7,818 nt of DNA from JAGOBX01 sp017999075 [NCBI: Candidatus Babelota bacterium] (GTDB lineage: Bacteria > JAGOBX01): contig JAGOBX010000153.1 in NCBI GenBank assembly GCA_017999075.1, forward strand, positions 1 to 7,818, given 5' to 3'. The translations under genes were made by a program, and so were the position numbers. Positions 1 to 6,041 of the stretch are shown piece after piece. Positions within the stretch are counted from its first letter, which is position 1. The number at the start of each line of letters is the position of its first letter. Below the pieces are notes generated by a model, which saw only the letters and a program-made list of their open reading frames with translations, was not told where the DNA came from and did not search any database.

Positions 1-1
1 G

Positions 2-904
2 TTTTTATTTTCTAATGCTGAAGCTGAAACTTTAAAATCAGAATGTTATTTCGGACCATATGCTGGATATCACTATTTTTTACACGGTTCGGATTATAAA
101 GACAAACCTGAAATAGGCATTAATTTTGAAAAATATCTTGAAAAACCATGGAGTTATCAGCTTAGTTTAGGATATGTACCTGCGAAATCTAAAACTATTG
201 GCGTTAAAAAAAATCTTTATATTTTAGGAATTGACGGAGTATATAATTTTGACGATTTTAAAATTTCAACTTTTTCATTTTCGCCTTATATTGCCGGCGG
301 ATTAAATCTTCATATAGGTTCTGCAGATGAAGTTTCAGGTCTTGACGGAGCTGCGGGACTGAAATATTTTTATAATGAAAAGATAATGATTAAATCAGAA
401 GTTAAATATATGTATCTTTTCAAGCATAACAGAGACGATCTTCTTATTTCAACAGCGATTGGATTTGCTTTCGGTAAAAAAAAGAATGTGTCTGTATCGC
501 AGGCGCCTCAATCAAAACCGTCCAAATTTGAAAATGGTAAATACGACGAATCAGGAAAACTTCAATCTGTAACTTTAAAAATTAATTTTGCTACTGATAA
601 ATCAGACGTATTGTCGGAATATTTTGCTGAAATAGAGCAGTTTGCAAATTTTATGAAAGAAAATCCAGGCATAAAAGCGGAAATTCAGGGACACACAGAT
701 AATGTGGGAAACACTGAATATAATTTGAAACTTTCTGAAGAAAGAGCTAATTCTGTAAGAAATATTTTTATTAATAATTATCAGATATCTTCAGACAGAT
801 TAACTGCTAAAGGTTATGGAGCAGAAAAACCTGTTGCTTCAAATGATACTGAAGAAGGTAGAAAACAAAACCGCAGAATAGAAGCTGCAATTTTGTCGAA
901 TTGA
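2..904 (+). CDS. OmpA-like outer-membrane protein, 5' end cut by window edge
   Basis: The frame is open from base 2 to the TGA at 902-904 and gives 300 residues. The ATG at 386 is an internal Met inside the barrel, not the start. The first residues read FLFSNAEAE, which looks like the end of a signal peptide with an A-E-A signal peptidase I site, so only about 15-20 codons should be missing. Residues about 14-160 alternate aromatic and small or polar residues, as in an eight-stranded OmpA barrel, and the last strand is rich in small hydrophobics (ISTAIGFAFG). After a Lys/Ser/Gln/Pro linker, residues about 190-299 form an OmpA C-terminal domain with GHTDN (Asp codon 698-700) and LSEERA (Arg codon 743-745), the Asp and Arg that bind diaminopimelate of peptidoglycan in characterised OmpA proteins. 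It probably links the outer membrane to the cell wall and is co-transcribed with the AsmA-like gene, which it overlaps by 4 bases. The OmpA assignment is strong; porin activity is not shown. Confidence 0.93.
   Translation, partial: FLFSNAEAETLKSECYFGPYAGYHYFLHGSDYKDKPEIGINFEKYLEKPWSYQLSLGYVPAKSKTIGVKKNLYILGIDGVYNFDDFKISTFSFSPYIAGGLNLHIGSADEVSGLDGAAGLKYFYNEKIMIKSEVKYMYLFKHNRDDLLISTAIGFAFGKKKNVSVSQAPQSKPSKFENGKYDESGKLQSVTLKINFATDKSDVLSEYFAEIEQFANFMKENPGIKAEIQGHTDNVGNTEYNLKLSEERANSVRNIFINNYQISSDRLTAKGYGAEKPVASNDTEEGRKQNRRIEAAILSN
901..904 (+). promoter_or_regulatory. TTGA stop-start overlap, likely translational coupling
   Basis: The TTG start of the AsmA-like gene (901-903) overlaps the TGA stop of the OmpA-like gene (902-904). 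No Shine-Dalgarno-like purine run sits 5-10 bases upstream; the nearest is GAAG at 881-884, too far away. In this frame a TAG at 859-861 closes the ORF upstream and no ATG or GTG lies between it and 901. TTG is therefore the only sensible start that keeps the membrane anchor. Ribosomes terminating on the OmpA-like message probably re-initiate here, which would hold the big protein well below the level of the barrel protein. Confidence 0.75.
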
Positions 905-3804
905 AAAAATATATATTATATTTATCAGTAATTTTTTTCTTTATTTTTTTAATAATTTTGCCGGTAGTTATTAAAAAAGTTCTCGTCAAAAAGTCTCCGG
1001 AAATTACAGGAAGAGAAATATCCATAAGTGATATTGACTTAAATTTATTTACCGGCAGTGTTGAAATATCAGGTTTTTCAATATACGAACCTGACAAAAA
1101 GAGTATATTTTTTTTATTTGAAAAACTTGAAATAAATATTTCTATGCTGCGTCTTTTAATAGGTAAACTGCATATAGAAAAAATTTATTTAAAAAAACCT
1201 GATATAAAAATTATTTACACAAAAAACAGATTCAATTTTTCCGATATTATCGAAAAATTTTCCAAAGACGATGATGATCCTGAAAAAGAACCAAATCTGA
1301 AAATTGCATTAACAAACGTTAAAATTGACAGTGGTTTTATAAATTTTCATGACGGGAATCATAATTCAAATATTGAATTATCCGGGATAGATTTTTTTCT
1401 GCCGTTTTTCTATGGAACCGGAGAACAATTTAAAATTGAATTGAAAAGCGTTATAAATAAACATTCAAGCATTGCAACCAGCAGTTCATTAATTATTGAT
1501 TCAGGCAGTTATGAAGGGAATATTAAAATATCGGATTTTTCATGTGAATTAATAAAACCTTATATAACAGATTTTTTGAATATATCAGATATCAGCGGGA
1601 AAATAAATTCGATATTAAAATTAAAAGGGAATTTAAAAACTAAGAGTTTAATTATTTCCGCACAAAACAGGATTACTGATTTTTCAGTTGAATTAGTTTC
1701 AGAAACAGCGACTGCAGTTTCGTTTTCAGAACTTGGAGTTGATATAAATGAAATAAATCTTTCTGAAAAAATAATAGATATAAGTTCAATAAGGTTAAGG
1801 CAGCCTTCAATATTTTTTGGAATTTCAAGAGATAACCATACTTACTCAAAAATATTGAAAGAAAGGAATCTCCAAAGCAGTTCGGAAAAAATAAACAATG
1901 ACACTTCATCTATTCAATCTGATACCGGCATATTTCAGTTTGCGCTTTCAGAATTTTCCGTTGAAGACGGAAAATTTATTTTTGAGAACCGCATTATGAA
2001 AAAACCTGCTGCTCATGCGATAGACAATATATCTTTCAAAGCTTCTAACATAACCAATATTTCTAAGATTTCAAATAATTTAAAGATAAATCGTGAAACC
2101 AGCAATATTCAGTTCAATTCCAGTTTTTCGCTGAATAATATAGGATTATTATTTTTAGATTTTAACTACAATCCTTCAAACGATGAATATTCCGGCAATC
2201 TTAATGTGGATAGCCTGACATTAAATGTATTTCAATCATATATAACTGAATATACCAATATTTCTGTAAACAGCGGAATGTTCTTTTTGAAATCAAAAAT
2301 ATCAGGGAGTTTGAAAAAAAATACTGCTGTATTATCAGGAACGCAAATGATTTCAGATCTTTCCTTATCAGAAACAATAAAAAAAAAAGAATTTTTATCA
2401 ATTAAAAAATTATCTTTGACTTTGTCAAGTTTTGATTTTTTCAATAAAAATATTGATATTTCCTCAATTCAGATTAATTCGCCAAAATTGAATTTTGAAT
2501 ATTATGAAAATGGAACAAATTTCAGCGGATTAATTAAAAATGAAGATAATAATTATTCAGAACCTTATAAATCTAAATCAAGGGATATTAGTGAAGAAAA
2601 ACCCATAAAATTGGTTTTAAAGAAATTCGACATTAAAAACGGTTCTGTTATTATTAGTGATAATACATTATCGCCTGCATTTATTGCAAAGATAGAAAAA
2701 ACAGAGTTCAATATTAATGACATATTTTTTCCGTCAACAAATAAGAATTCGGAACTTTTAATTTCTGCGCTTATAAACCGAAATGGAAAACTTAAAATAA
2801 ATTCTTTATTTAAAACTGATTTTTCAAATTTTAATTCAGATATTTTACTGGAAGAATTGAGTTTGACAGAGTTTACACCATATTCATTAAAATCTATAGC
2901 TTATCCTATAAAAACCGGGAAATTAAAAATTCAGTCAAAAATTTCCATAACAGGAAATAAGTTGATGTCGGAAAATATTTTTAATTTTTTAAATTTTGAT
3001 ATAGGAGAAAAGGACAGCAGATTTGAAGGAGCAGGATTACCCATTAAACTAGCGCTTGCAATTCTTCGTGATAACAAAAAAAACATAAAACTCGATATTC
3101 CTGTAGAAGGAAATCTTGACGATCCCGAATTTAAATTAAGCAGGGTTATATGGTACGCTGTAAAAAATATTTTGGTTAAAGCAGTATCAAGTCCTTTTAA
3201 CATGTTAGCTAAACTTGCCGGAACTTCAGAAGACGAATTGAAAGAAATAAAATTTAATTATCTGCAGGTGAATCCTGAAGAAAATCAGATAAAACAAATG
3301 GAAAAAATAAAAAAAATTCTTGATGAACGTGAAAATTTAGTAATAGAATTTTTACAATTTACAGATGTTGAAGAAGAAAAAAACAGATTAGCTCTAAACT
3401 TGTGTAAAGAAAAATACTACAGATATAAGATGAATTATACTGATACAGGAATTTTAAATGAATCGGATAAAACTAATATTGCTGAAATTCAGGAAAATGA
3501 TACTGATATTTTACAGTTTTTAATTACCGGAATTTTATCAAAACCAGAGGCTGAATCTGCACAGGTTCTCCAGACAAAATCATTTTTGAGGTTATGCATT
3601 GATTATATTGGAACTAATGAACTTGATAAAAAATTCAGGATGTTATCTGATTCGAGGATAGAGTCTTTTAAAAAGTATTTTTTGGAGCCTGACAGAAAAT
3701 ATGAGAAAAGAGTTTTTATCAGGAATGCCGATTCTGATGAAATAAGTTTAGAAAATAAATATCTTCATTTTAAAATTCAGCTTGGCGGAGAAAATAATAA
3801 ATAA
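901..3804 (+). CDS. AsmA-like/DUF748-type inner-membrane-anchored periplasmic protein
   Basis: This is a 967-residue protein. Residues 4-28 form one hydrophobic N-terminal anchor behind a short Lys-rich start, so the rest should lie in the periplasm. Residues 34-118 carry the DUF748/AsmA-type opening: a TGREISISDI-like motif, then the GSVEISGFSI segment, the LLIGKLHIEKIYLKKP segment, and an RFNFSDII motif. An acidic linker (DDDDPEKEP, 123-131) leads into three tandem beta-rich units described separately. Residues 713-751 contain the family-like LPIKLALAILRD and LDIPVEGNLDDPEFKL stretches ending at Trp751, followed by a decayed OmpA-like tail. AsmA-like proteins such as TamB and YhdP are thought to form long grooved bridges that carry phospholipid between the membranes or help outer-membrane assembly; that role is inferred here from family. 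The start is TTG. It sits between an OmpA-like gene and an EF-hand membrane protein on the same strand. The family call is from memory of conserved motifs, and a different member of the AsmA superfamily is possible. Confidence 0.86.
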   Translation: MKKYILYLSVIFFFIFLIILPVVIKKVLVKKSPEITGREISISDIDLNLFTGSVEISGFSIYEPDKKSIFFLFEKLEINISMLRLLIGKLHIEKIYLKKPDIKIIYTKNRFNFSDIIEKFSKDDDDPEKEPNLKIALTNVKIDSGFINFHDGNHNSNIELSGIDFFLPFFYGTGEQFKIELKSVINKHSSIATSSSLIIDSGSYEGNIKISDFSCELIKPYITDFLNISDISGKINSILKLKGNLKTKSLIISAQNRITDFSVELVSETATAVSFSELGVDINEINLSEKIIDISSIRLRQPSIFFGISRDNHTYSKILKERNLQSSSEKINNDTSSIQSDTGIFQFALSEFSVEDGKFIFENRIMKKPAAHAIDNISFKASNITNISKISNNLKINRETSNIQFNSSFSLNNIGLLFLDFNYNPSNDEYSGNLNVDSLTLNVFQSYITEYTNISVNSGMFFLKSKISGSLKKNTAVLSGTQMISDLSLSETIKKKEFLSIKKLSLTLSSFDFFNKNIDISSIQINSPKLNFEYYENGTNFSGLIKNEDNNYSEPYKSKSRDISEEKPIKLVLKKFDIKNGSVIISDNTLSPAFIAKIEKTEFNINDIFFPSTNKNSELLISALINRNGKLKINSLFKTDFSNFNSDILLEELSLTEFTPYSLKSIAYPIKTGKLKIQSKISITGNKLMSENIFNFLNFDIGEKDSRFEGAGLPIKLALAILRDNKKNIKLDIPVEGNLDDPEFKLSRVIWYAVKNILVKAVSSPFNMLAKLAGTSEDELKEIKFNYLQVNPEENQIKQMEKIKKILDERENLVIEFLQFTDVEEEKNRLALNLCKEKYYRYKMNYTDTGILNESDKTNIAEIQENDTDILQFLITGILSKPEAESAQVLQTKSFLRLCIDYIGTNELDKKFRMLSDSRIESFKKYFLEPDRKYEKRVFIRNADSDEISLENKYLHFKIQLGGENNK
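1294..2970 (+). repeat. Three tandem AsmA-like units in the protein (about 212-226 residues each)
   Basis: Each unit opens with a hydrophobic strand followed by a short turn with a conserved Gly and an I/V-x-F/I strand: VKIDSGFINFHD (Gly145), FSVEDGKFIFEN (Gly357) and FDIKNGSVIISD (Gly581). Each unit later shows a Tyr-containing motif and a Gly-led strand pair: ELIKPY (Tyr221), NVFQSY (Tyr447) and TEFTPY (Tyr661). Spacing between the Gly markers is 212 and 224 residues, and between the Tyr markers 226 and 214. The repeats are visible in protein only; the DNA has diverged. Unit edges are approximate. This fits the extended modular architecture of AsmA-type proteins. Confidence 0.7.
2379..2388 (+). 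repeat. A10 homopolymer tract inside the AsmA-like gene
   Basis: Ten consecutive A residues span the codons for Ile493 and Lys494-Lys496, followed by Glu497. The reading frame is intact in this sequence. It is the longest mononucleotide run I found in the window, although runs of eight A or T occur at several other places (for example 476-483 and 1108-1115). Such tracts are prone to slippage by polymerases; whether that matters here is unknown. Confidence 0.85.
3241..3801 (+). other. Degenerate, split OmpA-like tail of the AsmA-like protein
   Basis: Residues 783-826 (IKF..., then an amphipathic helix, then EFLQFTDVEEEKNRLAL) line up by eye with the INFATDKS...GHTDN half of the neighbouring OmpA domain, with Thr821-Asp822 at the place of the peptidoglycan-binding Thr-Asp. 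The second half appears about 90 residues later as LSDSRIESFKKYF (915-927), resembling LSEERANSVRNIF of the OmpA-like neighbour, and closes with a beta strand (YLHFKIQL). The two halves are separated by an insertion of charged and polar sequence. Members of the DUF748 group often end in an OmpA-like region, so the arrangement fits the family. Whether this copy still binds peptidoglycan is doubtful. Confidence 0.5.
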
Positions 3805-3840
3805 TCGGGAAATTTCAGGGTAAATAATAGAATAAATTAT

Positions 3841-3846
3841 AAGGAG
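3841..3846 (+). promoter_or_regulatory. Strong ribosome binding site (AAGGAG) that decides the downstream start
   Basis: AAGGAG ends directly against an ATG at 3847, too close to serve it, and lies 9 bases before the in-frame ATG at 3856, which is ideal spacing. The gene should therefore start at 3856, three codons later than the longest reading frame. The 51-base gap 3805-3855 holds no hairpin terminator that I can see and no convincing promoter, so read-through from the upstream pair is likely. Confidence 0.88.
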
Positions 3847-3855
3847 ATGCTCATT

Positions 3856-6039
3856 ATGGATTTAATAAATTCAAAAGAAAAAAATCATAAATGGAAATTC
3901 AGAAAACTCGGAGGATTTGATCAGGTTTGCATAGAAACAGGCGAAGATATAAAAAACATTCCTTATCTTGACCAAAAATTATGGGTTGCTCTTAATTGTC
4001 CGGTAAAAGGAATAGAATTTGATAAAAAAACACTGGAATTACTGGATTCAGATAAAAATGGAAATATTCGCGCTCAGGAAATAATAACTGCATTAAACTG
4101 GGTTTGTAAAATATTAAAAGATCCTAATATTATTATAAACAACAGCGGTTCTATTCAATTATCCGAAATTGACCAAAATACAGAAGAAGGCAAAAATTTA
4201 TATTTATCAGCCAAACAGATACTTGAAAATACAGGGAAAAATGAGTCGGAGACAATAACTATTGAAGACGCGTCGGATACAATTAAAATATTTGAAAAAA
4301 CAAAATTTAACGGGGATGGCGTTATCACCATAGAAAGTTCAGATGATGAAGAAATAAAAAAAGTTATAGAAGAAATTATCTTATGCTGCGGAAGCGTAAT
4401 TGATAAAAGCGGAAAACCAGGTATATGTTTTGAAATTCTGGAGCAATTTTATAATCAGGCTGAATCAATACTTAACTGGAATTCTGAATTTGAAAAAAAA
4501 TCGGCTATACTGCCGCCTATGGAAAATTTACTGCATGAAATAGAATTATTCGGATCGTTGAAGGCAAAAATTGATGATTATTTTATACGATGCAATCTTA
4601 TTGAATTTGATAAAAAATCGGAAGAAACAATTAATTCTGCTGAAAAGATATACGGAGAATTTGCATCAAAACAGCTTAATTACGATACTTTTGAAATTAT
4701 GAATCTTCCGTTAGCCATTCCAAATGCTGATAAAACGTTAAAATTGAAATCAGGAATTAATCCTGTCTGGTCAGAGAAAGTGGAAGAGTTCTATGAAACA
4801 ATTATTATACCTATTTTAGGTAAAATCAGCGAGCTGAATAATGAGCAATGGATTTCATTTAAATATAAGTTTTCAATGTTTGAAGAAATACTTATTGCAA
4901 AACCATCTTCAAAATTAAATGATCTCGGAATAACAAGGATACAGGAAATAATCAATTCAGGATATAAAGAAATAATAGAAACTTTAATTCAAAAAGATAA
5001 AGAATTGGAACCTCAATCGGAAGCTATTTCATCAGTTGATAAATTGCTGAGGTATTGCAGAGATTTATATCCTCTGTTGAATAATTATATATCTTTCGAA
5101 CATTTTTACAATCCTGCCGTGAAAGGGATTTTTCAGACTGGAGTTCTATATATTGACGGAAGAAGCTGCGAGCTCTGTGTTTCTGTGGAAGATCCTGTTA
5201 AACATGCGCTGCTTGCAGGATTGAGCCGTGTTTATCTTTTATACTGCGACTGCATAAGAAACAACGGAGATTTTGAAAAAATTACTATTGCCGCGGCAGT
5301 CACAGCAGGAGATTCAGGACAATTGATGGTTGGAAGAAACGGAATATTTTATGATCGCAATGGAAATGACTGGAATGCGACTATAGTAAAGATTATTGAA
5401 AACCCCATAAGCATAAAACAGGCGTTTTGGTCACCATATAAAGCTGTGGCTAAAATGATAACAAGTCAGATTCAAAAATTTGCCGCTGCCCGCGCAAAAT
5501 CTGCGGAAGATAAAATGGGCGCCAGTGTAATAGATACGCAGAAAAAAATGGAACAGCCTCAAGTTCAAAACGTTAGTGGAGCTCAGGCTGCTCCTGCAAA
5601 ACAAGATGCGCCTCCTCCTGTTGATATGGGAAAATTTGTTGGAATATTTGCAGCTATCGGATTAGCGCTTGGAGCTTTGGGAACTGCAGTTGCTTCAATT
5701 GTAACCGGATTACTTTCACTTAAATGGTGGCAGATGCCTATAGCAGTTATAGGAGTGCTTCTCGCTATTTCAGGTCCGGCTATGATAATAGCGTGGTTTA
5801 AATTGCGTGAGAGAAATCTTGCGCCTATACTTGATGCAAACGGCTGGGCGATTAATTCAAGAGTCAAAATAAATATTCCGTTCGGTACATTATTAACCAA
5901 AACTGCTAAGTTACCTGAAGGTTCTGAAAGAAATTTATATGATCCGTTCGGAGTTAAAAAAAGCAAGGCGCCGTATTATTTTTTTATTTTGTGGATTATA
6001 GCGGTAATTATTTATTTAAAAATTAAAGGTATATTTTAA
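3856..6039 (+). CDS. EF-hand membrane protein with three C-terminal TM segments, uncharacterised family
   Basis: This is a 727-residue protein from the ATG chosen by its ribosome binding site; it has no signal peptide. A canonical EF-hand loop, DSDKNGNIRAQE, occupies residues 64-75 with Asp, Asp, Asn, Gly, Ile and Glu in the expected positions. A degenerate second loop (KFNGDGVITIES) lies at 150-161. A long helical, acidic middle region follows. Residues 430-540 look like a compact conserved domain with CELC (438-441), YCDC (463-466), GRNGIFYDRNGNDW and NPISIKQAFWSPYK. An Ala/Pro/Gln-rich linker (about 560-590) leads to TM1 (about 594-620), TM2 (about 627-648), a loop with ILDANGWAIN and a Gly-Thr-Leu-Leu stretch, and TM3 (about 706-722). 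Positive residues after TM2 suggest the large N-terminal part is cytoplasmic. I recall similar proteins with this C-terminal pattern in other Gram-negative genomes, but no function. It is the third gene of the plus-strand set. A calcium-sensing or scaffold role is inference. Confidence 0.85.
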   Translation: MDLINSKEKNHKWKFRKLGGFDQVCIETGEDIKNIPYLDQKLWVALNCPVKGIEFDKKTLELLDSDKNGNIRAQEIITALNWVCKILKDPNIIINNSGSIQLSEIDQNTEEGKNLYLSAKQILENTGKNESETITIEDASDTIKIFEKTKFNGDGVITIESSDDEEIKKVIEEIILCCGSVIDKSGKPGICFEILEQFYNQAESILNWNSEFEKKSAILPPMENLLHEIELFGSLKAKIDDYFIRCNLIEFDKKSEETINSAEKIYGEFASKQLNYDTFEIMNLPLAIPNADKTLKLKSGINPVWSEKVEEFYETIIIPILGKISELNNEQWISFKYKFSMFEEILIAKPSSKLNDLGITRIQEIINSGYKEIIETLIQKDKELEPQSEAISSVDKLLRYCRDLYPLLNNYISFEHFYNPAVKGIFQTGVLYIDGRSCELCVSVEDPVKHALLAGLSRVYLLYCDCIRNNGDFEKITIAAAVTAGDSGQLMVGRNGIFYDRNGNDWNATIVKIIENPISIKQAFWSPYKAVAKMITSQIQKFAAARAKSAEDKMGASVIDTQKKMEQPQVQNVSGAQAAPAKQDAPPPVDMGKFVGIFAAIGLALGALGTAVASIVTGLLSLKWWQMPIAVIGVLLAISGPAMIIAWFKLRERNLAPILDANGWAINSRVKINIPFGTLLTKTAKLPEGSERNLYDPFGVKKSKAPYYFFILWIIAVIIYLKIKGIF
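4045..4080 (+). other. Canonical EF-hand calcium-binding loop (residues 64-75)
   Basis: The 12-residue loop DSDKNGNIRAQE has Asp at position 1, Asp at 3, Asn at 5, Gly at 6, Ile at 8 and Glu at 12, all matching the EF-hand consensus. It is preceded by an amphipathic helix (KKTLELLD) and followed by a second one (IITALNWVCKIL), giving the full helix-loop-helix. Calcium binding is therefore likely from sequence alone. Confidence 0.88.
4303..4338 (+). other. Degenerate second EF-hand-like loop (residues 150-161)
   Basis: KFNGDGVITIES keeps Asn at position 3, Asp at 5, Gly at 6 and Ile at 8, but has Lys instead of Asp at position 1 and Ser instead of Glu at 12. A neighbouring Glu at position 11 and the Asp-Asp-Glu-Glu run just after could supply ligands in a non-standard way. 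EF-hands usually occur in pairs, so this may be the structural partner of the first loop with weak or no metal binding of its own. Confidence 0.55.
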
Positions 6040-6041
6040 TT

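Noticed and set aside
386-388. ATG as the start of the OmpA-like gene
   Set aside because: The same frame is open back to base 2 and encodes barrel strands and a signal peptidase site; starting at 386 would delete most of the barrel.
807-1097. Minus-strand reading frame over the junction of the first two genes
   Set aside because: It overlaps the conserved OmpA end and the membrane anchor of the AsmA-like protein; composition is that of an antisense shadow.
3805-3840. Promoter for the EF-hand gene
   Set aside because: The gap is AT-rich and contains TATA-like strings, but no paired -35 and -10 elements stand out from the background.
3847-3849. ATG as the start of the EF-hand gene
   Set aside because: It touches the AAGGAG motif with no spacer; the in-frame ATG at 3856 has a 9-base spacer.
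5583-5966. 127-residue minus-strand reading frame
   Set aside because: It is antisense to the linker and membrane part of the EF-hand gene, where the Ala/Gly/Pro-rich codons keep the opposite frame free of stops; no recognisable domain.
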